Assembly: GCA_902515095.1 (NCBI GenBank)
Contig: CABXTC010000004.1
Coordinates: 62,001 to 126,000 of the forward strand
Length of the DNA stretch: 64,000 bases
Source: an uncultured Pelagibacteraceae bacterium
GTDB lineage: Bacteria; Pseudomonadota; Alphaproteobacteria; Pelagibacterales; Pelagibacteraceae
Direction of reading: 5' to 3'
Made by a program: the position numbers and the translations under genes. Positions 28,795 to 39,435 of the stretch are shown here, piece by piece. The notes beneath the pieces were generated by a model that worked only from the letters and a program-made list of their open reading frames with translations, did not search any database and was not told the DNA's origin. How positions within the stretch are numbered: the first letter of the stretch is position 1; each line of letters starts with the position of its first letter.

Positions 28795-31464
28795 ATGAAA
28801 CCAGGTAAAAAAAATTCATACAATTCATTTACAGATATAAAGATTAATAATAAGGACTTTAAAATTTTTTCTTTGTCTAAAGCTGAGACTAATGGCTTAG
28901 ATGGCATATCAAAGCTACCCAAATCCCTCAAGGTATTACTTGAAAATCTTTTAAGATATGAAGATGACTTGTCAGTTACAAAAAATCAAATTGAAGCAAT
29001 AAAAGATTGGTTAAAAGAAAAAAAATCTAAAACTGAAATAGCATATAGACCTGCAAGAGTTTTACTTCAAGACTACACCGGAATACCTGCGGTAGCAGAT
29101 CTTGCAGCTATGCGAGAAGCTGTTAAAGACAAAAATAAAGATCCAAATACAATTAACCCTCTCTCAGCTGTCGATCTTGTTATTGACCACTCAGTACAAG
29201 TAGACCAATCTGCAAAAGCAGACTCTTTTGACAAAAATGTCGAAATTGAATTTAATAGAAATGGTGAACGATACTCTTTTCTTAAATGGGGACAACAGGC
29301 ATTTAATAACTTTAGAATAGTCCCACCAGGCACAGGAATTTGTCATCAAGTTAATCTTGAATATCTTTCAAAAGTTGTTTGGTCAGCTGAGCACGAAGGT
29401 CAAAATTATTTATTTCCTGACACACTCGTTGGTACAGATAGTCATACAACAATGGTTAATGGTTTGTCTGTTTTAGGATGGGGTGTTGGGGGTATAGAAG
29501 CAGAAGCAGGAATGTTAGGTCAACCTATATCTATGTTAATTCCAGAAGTTATCGGATTTGAGGTAAAAAATAAAATGCCCGAGGGTACCACAGCTACAGA
29601 CTTAGTTTTAACGGTCGTTAAGATGTTAAGAGATAAAGGTGTTGTTGGAAAATTCGTAGAGTTTTATGGTGATGGTTTAAGAAATCTAACTTTAGCTGAT
29701 CGAGCAACAATAGCAAACATGGCTCCAGAGTACGGCGCTACGTGTGGATTTTTTCCAATAGATGATGAGACTTTAAAATATTTAAAATTTTCTGGAAGAG
29801 ATCAGTCCACAGTAAAAATAGTAGAAGAATATGCAAAAGCGCAAGGATTATGGGCGAGTAATGATATTGAATTTACAGATACTTTAACTCTAGATATGTC
29901 AACAATAGTACCTACAATTTCTGGACCAAAGAGACCTCAAGACAAAGTTTTGCTTACTGATGCATCAACAAGCTTTAAAAAAAGTTTTGAAGAGATAACT
30001 AACAAAAAAGATTTCTCACAGGCTAAAGTTCCTAATACTGATTTTGAAATTAAAGATGGATCCATTCTAATTGCAGCAATTACGTCTTGTACAAATACTT
30101 CAAATCCAAATGTTCTTATAGGAGCAGGTTTACTTGCAAAAAAAGCAGTAGAGCTTGGTCTTGATGTAAAACCATGGGTAAAAACTTCATTAGCTCCAGG
30201 GTCTCAAGTAGTTACAGATTATTTAGCAAAAGCTGGATTAAACATTTATTTAGACAAATTAGGATTTAATTTAGTTGGTTATGGTTGCACTACATGCATT
30301 GGAAATTCTGGTCCATTAGCAGACAATATAGTTGAAGCTATGCAAAAAGAGGACATTTATGGTGTTTCAGTTTTATCTGGAAATAGAAATTTTGAGGGAA
30401 GAATCTCTCCTCATATCAAAGCAAATTATTTGGCATCTCCTCCTTTAGTTGTTGCTTATGCTTTGGCAGGACATATGGAATTTGATTTGTATAAAGATTC
30501 TTTTGGTAAAGATAAAAATGGAAATGATGTTTTTATGAAAGATATTTGGCCGACTAATAAAGAAATAGAAGAGACTCTTAAATCATCTTTAAACGCAGAA
30601 ATGTTTGTAAAAAGATATTCAAATGTTTCTGAAGGACCTAAACAATGGCAAGAAATTAAAACAGAAAAAACAAGTATCTATAATTGGGAAGAAAACTCTA
30701 CTTATGTAAAAAAACCTCCTTTTTTTGACAATCTTTCAGATGAACCAGAAGGGTTTAAAGAAATTAAATATGCAAGACCATTATTAATATTAGGTGATAT
30801 GGTTACAACAGATCATATTTCACCAGCTGGAAATATCCAAAAAGAAAGCCCTACAGGCGAGTATTTTATGAAACATCAAATATTACCTAAAGATTATAAT
30901 TCCTATGGGTCAAGAAGGGGTAATCATGAAGTAATGATGAGAGGAACTTTTGCTAACATAAGAATTAGAAATGAAATGGCTCCAGGAACAGAAGGAGGTT
31001 TTACAAAACTTTACCCCGAAGGTAAAGTAATGCCGATTTATGATGCTGTTGAAGAATATAAAAAAAGAGGAACAGATCTAGTTGTTATTGGAGGTAAAGA
31101 GTATGGAACTGGCTCTTCTAGAGATTGGGCTGCTAAAGGAACAAAACTATTGGGAGTAAAAACTGTAATTGCTGAGAGTTTTGAGAGAATTCATAGATCA
31201 AATTTGATTGGCATGGGTATTTTACCGTTACAATTTACAGAAAATATGAATAGAAAAAATCTAGATTTATTGGGATCAGAGTTAATTAGCGTATTAGATA
31301 TTGAAAAAGGGATTAGTCCATCAGATAAAATTAAAGTTGAAATTAGATATTTATCAGGAGATGTTAAAATAATAGAAACTCTTTGCAGAATTGATACAAA
31401 AAATGAGTTGGAGTATTATAAAAATGGTGGAATACTTCAATATGTTTTGAGGAATATGATTTAG
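28795..31464 (+). CDS. acnA: Aconitate hydratase A
   Basis: 889 aa; 'VGTDSHTTMVNGLSVLGWGVGGIEAEA', 'SCTNTSNPNVLIGAGLLAKKAVE', 'YGTGSSRDWAAKG'. Confidence 0.98.
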   Translation: MKPGKKNSYNSFTDIKINNKDFKIFSLSKAETNGLDGISKLPKSLKVLLENLLRYEDDLSVTKNQIEAIKDWLKEKKSKTEIAYRPARVLLQDYTGIPAVADLAAMREAVKDKNKDPNTINPLSAVDLVIDHSVQVDQSAKADSFDKNVEIEFNRNGERYSFLKWGQQAFNNFRIVPPGTGICHQVNLEYLSKVVWSAEHEGQNYLFPDTLVGTDSHTTMVNGLSVLGWGVGGIEAEAGMLGQPISMLIPEVIGFEVKNKMPEGTTATDLVLTVVKMLRDKGVVGKFVEFYGDGLRNLTLADRATIANMAPEYGATCGFFPIDDETLKYLKFSGRDQSTVKIVEEYAKAQGLWASNDIEFTDTLTLDMSTIVPTISGPKRPQDKVLLTDASTSFKKSFEEITNKKDFSQAKVPNTDFEIKDGSILIAAITSCTNTSNPNVLIGAGLLAKKAVELGLDVKPWVKTSLAPGSQVVTDYLAKAGLNIYLDKLGFNLVGYGCTTCIGNSGPLADNIVEAMQKEDIYGVSVLSGNRNFEGRISPHIKANYLASPPLVVAYALAGHMEFDLYKDSFGKDKNGNDVFMKDIWPTNKEIEETLKSSLNAEMFVKRYSNVSEGPKQWQEIKTEKTSIYNWEENSTYVKKPPFFDNLSDEPEGFKEIKYARPLLILGDMVTTDHISPAGNIQKESPTGEYFMKHQILPKDYNSYGSRRGNHEVMMRGTFANIRIRNEMAPGTEGGFTKLYPEGKVMPIYDAVEEYKKRGTDLVVIGGKEYGTGSSRDWAAKGTKLLGVKTVIAESFERIHRSNLIGMGILPLQFTENMNRKNLDLLGSELISVLDIEKGISPSDKIKVEIRYLSGDVKIIETLCRIDTKNELEYYKNGGILQYVLRNMI

Positions 31465-31466
31465 AT

Positions 31467-32111
31467 ATGGATGAAGATATTTCAATAATAAATACAAACA
31501 CGAGAAATGAAAAAATCAAAATTTTTTTTGTACAAAACAAAAAAAAAATATTTGCTTTAATTTCAGCTATTATTATTTCAATTTTAGTATTCTTTGCATT
31601 TGGTGAGTACAAGGGCAACAAAATAAAGAAAATATCTGATACCTACAACTCTGTAGTTATTGATTATTCAGAAAATAATAAAGAAAAAACTGCTGAAAGT
31701 TTAGTTCAATTAGTAAATGAAAAAAATCCAACTTATTCACCCTTATCATTATATTTTATTGTTGATAATAAATTAATCAGCGATAACGATAGGATAAATG
31801 AGTTATTTGATATTATTATCAACGAAATTTCTATGGATAAAGAAATTAAGAACTTAAACATATACAAGAAGGCACTTTATAACGCTGATAATAGCAATGA
31901 GAATGATCTTTTAAATATTCTTAATCCATTGATCAATTCTGAAAGTGTTTGGAATTCACATGCTTTATATCTAATGGCAGAATATTTTTATTCTAAAAAT
32001 GAGAAACAAAAATCTAAAGAATTTTTTAACAAAATAATAGATTTAGAAAATGCTAACCAAGAAATTAAATTAGAGTCTCAAAAAAGACTTAGTAGAGATT
32101 TAAGTGATTAA
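31467..32111 (+). CDS. YfgM-like inner-membrane-anchored TPR protein
   Basis: N-terminal TM followed by TPR-like helical region; immediately upstream of bamB. Confidence 0.55.
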   Translation: MDEDISIINTNTRNEKIKIFFVQNKKKIFALISAIIISILVFFAFGEYKGNKIKKISDTYNSVVIDYSENNKEKTAESLVQLVNEKNPTYSPLSLYFIVDNKLISDNDRINELFDIIINEISMDKEIKNLNIYKKALYNADNSNENDLLNILNPLINSESVWNSHALYLMAEYFYSKNEKQKSKEFFNKIIDLENANQEIKLESQKRLSRDLSD

Positions 32112-33405
32112 GATTTTAAGTTTATTTTTATTTGTATTTTTATTCACAAGTTGTTCTTTTAACAAAAGTTCTAAGTTTTGGACCTCGGAAACTTTGGAAA
32201 AATTAGAAGAAAAAAAATTTGAAAAAATTTTTGATAATCAAAAAGCTCTAGATAAAGAATTTAATACTAATATAAATTTAAATCTAAGCTTAAATTTAAA
32301 AAGAAGTAATCTTTTTAAAGAACTTACAAATAATGAAGGGAGAGTTAAATTCGACGGTTTATTAAAAAAATCATCAAAATATAAGTTTTCAAAGATTAAA
32401 AACTTTTATCAGCACGAACCAGTAATATCTTTTAATAAAAATAATGTTATTTTTTTTGATAATAAAGGCACAGTTTTACAATTCGATGAAAAATCAAAAT
32501 TAATTTGGAAAAAAAACTATTACACTAAATCAGAAAAAAAATTAGATCCAATTTTACAGTTTGCAAATAATAATAAATATTTGGTAGTAGCTGATAATTT
32601 GACAAAATATTATTTGCTGGATTTAAGAAATGGAAATTTAGTTTGGTCTAAAAAAAATCTTGCTCCATTTAACTCACAAATTAAAATTTATAAAGATCGA
32701 TTTTTTATAATTGATTTTACAAATACCTTAAGATGTATCTCATTGAAAAACGGTGAAGAGATATGGAATTTTCAAACAGAAGAATCATTTATAAGATCTC
32801 AAAAAAAATTATCTATGGCAATAGTAGGAGAAGTAATTTATTTTAATAATTCGTTGGGTGATATTAGTGCTATTAATATAAATGATGGTGAATTACTTTG
32901 GCAGTTGCCAACTACCAGTAATATAATTGTAGAGTCAGCTTTCTCACTTGAAACATCTGATATTGTTGCAGACGAAAATAATTTATTTTTTTCAAATAAT
33001 AAGAATCAATTTTTTTCTATTGATATAAAGTCTGGAAATTTTAATTGGATCAATAAAGTTAATTCTAATATCAGACCCACTTTAGTTGGAAATTTTTTAA
33101 TTACAGTTTCTTTAGAGGGTTATTTGATAGTTATAGATAAAATTACAGGTAATATCATTAAAGTTACCGATGTGTTTAATAACTTTAATCCTAAAAAAAG
33201 AGATAAAATTTTCCCAGAAGGATTTGTTGTTGGTCTAAAAAATATCTATTTATCCACCAATACAGGTAGACTATTAGTAATTGATATTAAATCTGGTAAA
33301 ACGATTTCAACATTAAAAGTTGATAATGAAAAAATTTCACGTCCGTTTATTTTAAATAAAAATTTATATCTAGTAAAAGATAACGCAATAATTAAACTAA
33401 ATTAA
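32104..33405 (+). CDS. bamB: Outer membrane assembly lipoprotein BamB-like (PQQ beta-propeller)
   Basis: Lipobox 'LFTSCSF'; repeats 'LDLRNGNLVWSKKNLAPFNS', 'ISLKNGEEIWNFQTEE', 'ININDGELLWQLPTT'. Confidence 0.82.
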   Translation: MIKILSLFLFVFLFTSCSFNKSSKFWTSETLEKLEEKKFEKIFDNQKALDKEFNTNINLNLSLNLKRSNLFKELTNNEGRVKFDGLLKKSSKYKFSKIKNFYQHEPVISFNKNNVIFFDNKGTVLQFDEKSKLIWKKNYYTKSEKKLDPILQFANNNKYLVVADNLTKYYLLDLRNGNLVWSKKNLAPFNSQIKIYKDRFFIIDFTNTLRCISLKNGEEIWNFQTEESFIRSQKKLSMAIVGEVIYFNNSLGDISAININDGELLWQLPTTSNIIVESAFSLETSDIVADENNLFFSNNKNQFFSIDIKSGNFNWINKVNSNIRPTLVGNFLITVSLEGYLIVIDKITGNIIKVTDVFNNFNPKKRDKIFPEGFVVGLKNIYLSTNTGRLLVIDIKSGKTISTLKVDNEKISRPFILNKNLYLVKDNAIIKLN

Positions 33406-33836
33406 TGTTCCTTAAATTATTAGAAAAGTTAGGTAGAAAAAAAGTTGTTTTAGATAGAGGGCCATCACACCCAAGATTTGATCTAGCAAAACCTTGGATG
33501 AATAGATATTACTTAATTTTCAGGCATAGACCTAAATGGTTTCCATTTAACATACTTATTCATGAAATGTTGGCAGATGATCATGGTGACGGCATACATA
33601 ATCATCTTTTTCCATACATTACTATTGTAATAAAAGATGGCTATTGGGAAACAACTAAAAAAGGAAAATTCTGGAGAAGGCCTGGTTATATTGGATTTAG
33701 ATCTGCTAACACTTACCACAGAGTTGATCTAAAGCCCGGAACTAAACCAATGACTATTTTTATTTCTGGTCCATTCGGTTTGAGGAAAGGTCCAAGATCA
33801 GAATATGGTATTGATTTTAAATCAAAAAAAAATTGA
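33405..33836 (+). CDS. Cupin-like conserved hypothetical protein
   Basis: 'HEMLADDHGDGIHNHLFPYITIVIKDGYWE..FRSANTYHRVDLKPG' histidine-rich cupin pattern. Confidence 0.5.
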   Translation: MFLKLLEKLGRKKVVLDRGPSHPRFDLAKPWMNRYYLIFRHRPKWFPFNILIHEMLADDHGDGIHNHLFPYITIVIKDGYWETTKKGKFWRRPGYIGFRSANTYHRVDLKPGTKPMTIFISGPFGLRKGPRSEYGIDFKSKKN

Positions 33837-34894
33837 TGTCTAAAACTTTTGAGGAAAAATTTAGATCATTTTGTAATTTAAAGAATTTAGAAGTTAATAA
33901 AAATCAGATAACAACAATCAAAATACTTGAGGATTTTTATAATAAAAATTTTCATTCATCAATCTTCAGTTTTTTTAAAAAAAAAGATCATAAAAAAGGA
34001 CTTTATCTTCATGGAGGCGTTGGTGTTGGAAAAACAATGATCTTAGATTTTTTTTATGATCTTATCTCTGAAAAAAAATTAAGACTTCACTTTAATGAGT
34101 TTATGTTAAATTTTCATGATTTTGTTCACGAAAACAAAAATAAAGGAGATGAAAATATTATAGATTTATTTGTTAGAGATCTTAAATCAAAAGTTTCGTT
34201 AATTTATTTTGATGAGTTTCAAGTCACCAACATAGTGGATGCTATGATATTGGGTAAATTATTTAATCAGATATTTAGTGCGAATATAAAGATAATCATT
34301 ACTTCAAATATTATGATCTCAGCATTATATAAAGATGGTCTTCAACGAGATCAATTCAAACCATTTATTGAGATTATGAAAAAAAAGACAATCGAACACG
34401 AGCTTGTTATTGAAGACGATTATAGAAAATCAAAAGAAAATAAAAATGATAGATATTTCTACCCATTAAACCAAGAGTCTAATTTTAAAATGAATAAATT
34501 TTTTAGGATTATTTCAAAAGATAGAAAAAAAACAACATTAAGTCTCAATATTAAAGGAAGAGAATTTCTAATCAAAGAATTCTATGACGGAGTTGTTAGA
34601 TTTACGTTTGAGGAATTATGTGAAAAAAATTTAGGCGCTGAAGATTATCTTGAAATAATTAAAGTTTCTAAATTTATAGTTATTAATCAAATACCTAAGT
34701 TTAATGATATAAATTCTAACCAACAACACCGTTTTATAACTTTAATTGATATAATTTATGATAAGAAAATACCAATTGCAGTCACCGCAGAAAAAAATTT
34801 AGATGAGTTGACGTCATCAAAAGTATTAAAAGAACCATTTAAACGTACAATTAGCCGGCTTTATGAACTTACATCTTCAAACTTTAATTTATGA
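33833..34894 (+). CDS. zapE: AFG1-family ATPase (ZapE-like)
   Basis: 'GLYLHGGVGVGKTMILDFFYD', 'LIYFDEFQVTNIVDAMILGKLF', 'LYKDGLQRDQFKPFIE'. Confidence 0.9.
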   Translation: MMSKTFEEKFRSFCNLKNLEVNKNQITTIKILEDFYNKNFHSSIFSFFKKKDHKKGLYLHGGVGVGKTMILDFFYDLISEKKLRLHFNEFMLNFHDFVHENKNKGDENIIDLFVRDLKSKVSLIYFDEFQVTNIVDAMILGKLFNQIFSANIKIIITSNIMISALYKDGLQRDQFKPFIEIMKKKTIEHELVIEDDYRKSKENKNDRYFYPLNQESNFKMNKFFRIISKDRKKTTLSLNIKGREFLIKEFYDGVVRFTFEELCEKNLGAEDYLEIIKVSKFIVINQIPKFNDINSNQQHRFITLIDIIYDKKIPIAVTAEKNLDELTSSKVLKEPFKRTISRLYELTSSNFNL

Positions 34895-35313
34895 TACAAA
34901 AATTCAATAATTTTAAAATCAATACCAGCGGACAAAAATTATACGAATTTACCGATCAAACCATAAATTGGATAAAAAAGAATAAATTTAAAAATGGTAT
35001 TCTTAACTTAAGTATCCAACACACTAGTGCATCTTTAATAATCCAAGAAAATGCAGATCCTGATGTTCAAATTGACCTAATCAATTATTTTAACAAACTA
35101 GCACCAATGGATAACAAGCTATATATCCATACAACTGAGGGCAAAGACGATATGCCTGCACACATAAAGTCTAGTTTAACTAATAATCAGATTTCTCTTA
35201 GTGTTGAAAATGGAAAATTATTACTTGGAACTTGGCAAGGGATTTATTTATTTGAGCACAGATTAAATCCACAAACAAGAACTATAATTCATCATTTTTT
35301 AGGAGAAGTTTAA
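34891..35313 (+). CDS. YjbQ/UPF0047 family protein
   Basis: 'GILNLSIQHTSASLIIQENADPDVQIDL', 'DMPAHIKSSLTNNQISLSVENGKLLLGTWQGIYLFEHR'. Confidence 0.9.
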   Translation: MIQKFNNFKINTSGQKLYEFTDQTINWIKKNKFKNGILNLSIQHTSASLIIQENADPDVQIDLINYFNKLAPMDNKLYIHTTEGKDDMPAHIKSSLTNNQISLSVENGKLLLGTWQGIYLFEHRLNPQTRTIIHHFLGEV

Positions 35314-36731
35314 TTTTTTTTTAAACTCTGAAAAGCTTTTAATGCAGAAGCTCTTGCTTCTTCATGTATCACTATTGGTTTCGGATAATCTTTTCCAACG
35401 ATTGTATTTATTGCTTGTTGATATTTCATTTCCATTTCCCAAGGTTTGTGAATAAATTTTTGTGGAACTTTGCTTATTTCTGGTATCCATTTTTTTACAT
35501 ATTTCCCTTCTTTATCAAATTTTTCACCTTGAAGAATAGGATTAAAAATTCTGAAGTAAGGAGCTGCATCTGCTCCACAACCCGCAACCCACTGCCACTG
35601 AGCTACATTATTTGCTTTATTAAAATCAAGTAAACAATTTCTAAAATGTTTTTCACCCTCGGTCCAATTTATTCTTAAATGTTTCACTAAAAAAGAGCCA
35701 ACTACCATTCTTATTCTGTTATGCATCCAGCCAGTTTCATATAATTCTCTCATCCCAGCATCAACAATTGGATAACCGGTCATTCCTAATTTCCAAGCTT
35801 TCAAAAACTTTTCATTTTTTACCCAAGGAAATTTATCAAATTCTTTTCTGTAATTTCCTTTTAAGAATTCAGGAAAATAATTAATTAAACTATGAGAAAA
35901 CTCACGCCAACCTAATTCATTAATATATTTTCTATAACCAATACCTTTGGATTTGATTTCGTTACATTTTTTCCAAATAGTGCTTACATGTATTTGCCCA
36001 TGTTTTATATATGGAGATAATCTAGATGTACCGTCTATAGAAGGATAATCTCTTGCTGTGCCATATTCTTTAATTTTATCATTAATTAAATTGTTAAGAA
36101 TTTTTTTTGATTCATTTTCTGAGACATTCCAATAATTTTCAAATTTTTTATACCAATTTTTTTTTGGTAAAATACTTTTAGGCTCAACACAATTTTTAAA
36201 AAAAGATATTAGTTTCATTTTTTTTTTAATACTATAATTTTTACTTGGTGGTAAACCCAAATATTTTTGCTCAGCATTTCTCCAGAAAGGGGTAAATACT
36301 TTAAAAGGGGTTCCATCATTTTTAGTAACCTCTTGAAATTCATTAAGTATATTTCCTTTAAAATATTTAAATTCAATTTCATTTTTTAAGAAAACATCTC
36401 TAATTTTTTTTCCTTTTGCAATTACGTCTGGCTCATAGATTTTGTTCCAATATATTGTAACTTCATCTTTTTTTTTTATTTTAGAAAATATATCTACTTC
36501 ATCACCTGCTAATATTTGGAGATTTATTTTGTATTGAGATAATTCTGATTTAAATATTTCTAAAGATTTAAACAACCACCACTTTTGTGCTTCTCTCTTA
36601 TTATCAAAATCAATTTTATTATAAATATATAATGCAATTACATTTTCATGATTTTGTGTGGCATATGAAAGAGCAGGATTGTGATCAATTCTAAAGTCTT
36701 CCCTGATCCAAGCTATTGCATTTTTTGTCAT
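35310..36731 (-). CDS. phrB: Deoxyribodipyrimidine photolyase (cryptochrome/photolyase family)
   Basis: 'GWREFSHSLINYFPEF', 'GYPIVDAGMRELYETGWMHNRIRMVVGSFLVKHLRINW', 'QWQWVAGCGADAAPYFRIFNP'; start moved to the internal Met (MTKNAIAWIREDFR) to remove the overlap with the neighbour. Confidence 0.93.
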   Translation of the reverse strand: MTKNAIAWIREDFRIDHNPALSYATQNHENVIALYIYNKIDFDNKREAQKWWLFKSLEIFKSELSQYKINLQILAGDEVDIFSKIKKKDEVTIYWNKIYEPDVIAKGKKIRDVFLKNEIEFKYFKGNILNEFQEVTKNDGTPFKVFTPFWRNAEQKYLGLPPSKNYSIKKKMKLISFFKNCVEPKSILPKKNWYKKFENYWNVSENESKKILNNLINDKIKEYGTARDYPSIDGTSRLSPYIKHGQIHVSTIWKKCNEIKSKGIGYRKYINELGWREFSHSLINYFPEFLKGNYRKEFDKFPWVKNEKFLKAWKLGMTGYPIVDAGMRELYETGWMHNRIRMVVGSFLVKHLRINWTEGEKHFRNCLLDFNKANNVAQWQWVAGCGADAAPYFRIFNPILQGEKFDKEGKYVKKWIPEISKVPQKFIHKPWEMEMKYQQAINTIVGKDYPKPIVIHEEARASALKAFQSLKKN

Positions 36732-36738
36732 ATAAATA

Positions 36739-37872
36739 TTATTTTCTACCTTTAGATAACAGCTGTTTGTAAAATTTAACATCTGCATTTCCTTCGCATC
36801 CAATGACAAGAATATTGGAATCTTCCTTCAAATCTAATAATTTTCTCGCTTTGAGATTGTTAGCTAAACCTATAAGAGCAATTACCCCTGGCGTTGCACA
36901 TTCACTTCCTGTTATTGAAACTTTGCTCAATTTTTTATCTTTTAGCATCGCTGTCATTTTGGCAACATTATTGTCAGTAACAGATACACAATAGTCAGAA
37001 GTTTTCTTTAAAATTTGCCATGGTACAAATGACATTTCATTACATGACATTCCGCCCATGATACTCTCTTTTTTTATTCTTATTTTTTTTAGTTTATTTG
37101 TTTTTATACTCTGAAGTACACAATCAGCTCTGTCAGGTTCAACAACAATTATTTTTGGAATTTTTTTAAAATATTTTGCTACCCCAGCAACCACACCTGC
37201 TGCTAATCCTCCAACACCAGCTTGAACAAATATGTGTGTTATGTAATGATTTGTTTGTTTGGATATTTCTTTTATTATAATGGAGTATCCAGCCATCGTA
37301 AGTTGGGGAATATACTTGTAGTTTTTGGTAGAGACGTCCTGAACAATTTGCCAATTGTTCTTTTTTGAAAGTCTTTTGCATTCTTCTAATGAATTTTCAT
37401 AATTTCCTTTAACTCTTATTACCTCAGCACCAAATTTCTCTATTTCACGAACTCTTGTTTGGCTTACATATTGACTTACAAAAATTTTACACTTTAAGTT
37501 TAATCTTTTTGCCCCCCAGGCAACAGACCTACCATGGTTACCGGCTGTAGCTGATGAAATAACGATATTTTTTTTTCCTTTAGATATTCTCTCTACAGCG
37601 TATGCTCCTCCTAAAGCTTTAAAAGACTTTAAGTGAAATCTCTTAGATTCATCTTTATAAAATATATTGTTAAATTTTAAATTTTTCTTCAATTTATCAA
37701 GTGATAAAAGAGGAGTTACCTTATAATTTTTCCAACTAGATATTGATTTATAGGCATTAGTAATAAATGCAGATGGAAGATGTTTTAAAACATAATTTCT
37801 TTTAAAATTATAATGATTATTTTTTAATAATTTTTGATATTTCCAATTTTTAAGATTTTTTAAGCTTTTCAC
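36739..37872 (-). CDS. PLP-dependent lyase, diaminopropionate ammonia-lyase / threonine dehydratase-like
   Basis: 'YKDESKRFHLKSFKALGGAYAVERI', 'SATAGNHGRSVAWGA', 'VQAGVGGLAAGV', 'IMGGMSCNEMSFVPWQIL'. Confidence 0.75.
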   Translation of the reverse strand: MKSLKNLKNWKYQKLLKNNHYNFKRNYVLKHLPSAFITNAYKSISSWKNYKVTPLLSLDKLKKNLKFNNIFYKDESKRFHLKSFKALGGAYAVERISKGKKNIVISSATAGNHGRSVAWGAKRLNLKCKIFVSQYVSQTRVREIEKFGAEVIRVKGNYENSLEECKRLSKKNNWQIVQDVSTKNYKYIPQLTMAGYSIIIKEISKQTNHYITHIFVQAGVGGLAAGVVAGVAKYFKKIPKIIVVEPDRADCVLQSIKTNKLKKIRIKKESIMGGMSCNEMSFVPWQILKKTSDYCVSVTDNNVAKMTAMLKDKKLSKVSITGSECATPGVIALIGLANNLKARKLLDLKEDSNILVIGCEGNADVKFYKQLLSKGRK

Positions 37873-37873
37873 T

Positions 37874-39199
37874 TTAACAATCTAGAGTATTTTGTCTTTC
37901 CCATTTGGTTATAGGTTTCGACTTATCAAATTTCTCTACATTATCAAATTCTTTAATTTCTGTACCTCTAAGCTTTATATAGCTATCGATTACATTAGCA
38001 CCAAAAGCCTCATTCATTTCTTTATTTTGTTTTAATTTTTTTAATGATTGATTTAACTCATCAGGAAGTTTTGGAAGATCTGGATATTTTGCAAAGTCTT
38101 TGTACATATTACAATGAAGAGGTTTACCAGGATCAATCTTATTTTTAATACCATTTATTCCAGCCGCGAGAACACTTGCTTGAAGCAGATAAGGATTAGC
38201 AGATCCATCCATTAATCTTAATTCAAATCTTCCTGGATCAGGAATTCTTATCATATGTGTTCTATTATTACCGGTGTAAGATATACTACTTGGTGACCAC
38301 GATGCTCCTGATTTTGTTGGAGGCGCATTAATTCTCCTGTAACTATTAATTGTTGGATTAAAAAATGCAGATAGAGATGAAGCATGTTTTATAACTCCAC
38401 CCAAAAAATTATATGCTATTTTACTTAGACCTAATTCATTAGATTTATCTAAAAATTTATTTTTCTTTCCATCCCAAACAGAAATATGGGCATGACAACC
38501 GTTTCCAGTTAAATTTTCAAATGGTTTAGGCATAAATGTTGCTCTTAAACCGTGTTTTTCAGCAATGGTTTTTACCATGTATTTAAAAAATGTATGCCTA
38601 TCTGCGGTCTTTAAACAATCTGAGTAATCCCAATTCATTTCAAATTGGCCATTAGCATCTTCATGATCATTTTGATAAGGACCCCATCCCATTTCGATCA
38701 TACAATCGCAAATTTCTTTAATTAAGTCATATCTTCTCATTAAAGCTGATTGATCATAGCAAGGTTTTGATTGGGTATCCCTTGGATCTGCAATTGAATT
38801 TCCATCAGGAGATATTAAGAAATATTCACATTCTACTCCAGATTTCATGACAAGACCTTGTTTTGAGAGTCTTTTTATTTGTTTTTTTAACATTACTCTT
38901 GGTGAGGCATCTACTGGTTTTCCATTCATCCAAAGATCTGAGGCAAGCCAACCCACTTCTTTATTCCAAGGTAACTGAATTAAACTATCTGGATCTGGAA
39001 TTCCAAACATGTCTGAATCTGCAGGAGTCATATCCAACCAAGCAGCAAATCCTGCAAACCCTGCACCATTTTCTTGCATTTCTTTAATTGCGTGAACGGG
39101 TACTAATTTTGATCTAAGAACTCCAAATAAATCGACAAAACTTATTAAAAAATATTCAATTTTTTTTTCTTTAGCAATTCTGAACAAATTTTTTGGCAC
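37874..39199 (-). CDS. gmaS: Glutamine synthetase superfamily, GlnT/type III-like; candidate gamma-glutamylmethylamide synthetase (GmaS)
   Basis: 441 aa; 'CDCMIEMGWGPYQNDHEDANGQFEMNWDYSD', 'FMPKPFENLTGNGCHAHIS', 'YTGNNRTHMIRIPDPGRFELRLMDGSANPYLL'; sits in methylamine gene neighbourhood. Confidence 0.65.
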   Translation of the reverse strand: MPKNLFRIAKEKKIEYFLISFVDLFGVLRSKLVPVHAIKEMQENGAGFAGFAAWLDMTPADSDMFGIPDPDSLIQLPWNKEVGWLASDLWMNGKPVDASPRVMLKKQIKRLSKQGLVMKSGVECEYFLISPDGNSIADPRDTQSKPCYDQSALMRRYDLIKEICDCMIEMGWGPYQNDHEDANGQFEMNWDYSDCLKTADRHTFFKYMVKTIAEKHGLRATFMPKPFENLTGNGCHAHISVWDGKKNKFLDKSNELGLSKIAYNFLGGVIKHASSLSAFFNPTINSYRRINAPPTKSGASWSPSSISYTGNNRTHMIRIPDPGRFELRLMDGSANPYLLQASVLAAGINGIKNKIDPGKPLHCNMYKDFAKYPDLPKLPDELNQSLKKLKQNKEMNEAFGANVIDSYIKLRGTEIKEFDNVEKFDKSKPITKWERQNTLDC

Positions 39200-39216
39200 A
39201 AATTAAGTTATCATAG

Positions 39217-39375
39217 TTATTTGAAAAAAGAAAAAATAGTTTCTTTATATATAATTAAATTTACACAAATAATTATTATAACTGCTAGAATTACACCATA
39301 TTTTGCTTTAGGAAAAACAACACCACGCATTTTGGTTGGTCTTAATTCTTCGTTATTATTATCTTTTTCAGGCAT
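39217..39375 (-). CDS. Small single-TM protein (about 52 aa), missed by the ORF track
   Basis: Hand translation: MPEKDNNNEELRPTKMRGVVFPKAKYGVILAVIIICVNLIIYKETIFSFFK; one hydrophobic segment. Confidence 0.5.
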   Translation of the reverse strand: MPEKDNNNEELRPTKMRGVVFPKAKYGVILAVIIIICVNLIIYKETIFSFFK

Positions 39376-39395
39376 TATTAGTTAAGAAATAAAAA

Positions 39396-39420
39396 TGGGC
39401 ACCGTTTATCACAGTGCCCA
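39396..39420 (-). terminator. Hairpin downstream of the small membrane protein gene (39436..39666)
   Basis: tgggcac...gtgccca stem (7 bp) with an A-rich flank giving a U tract on the minus strand and a weaker T tract on the plus strand. Confidence 0.55.
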
Positions 39421-39435
39421 AATTTTTAGTTTAGA

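Noticed and set aside
36732-36809. N-terminal extension of the photolyase ORF overlapping the PLP-lyase gene
   Set aside because: Photolyase homology begins at the internal Met (MTKNAIAWIREDFR); the extension is read through the neighbour's coding sequence.
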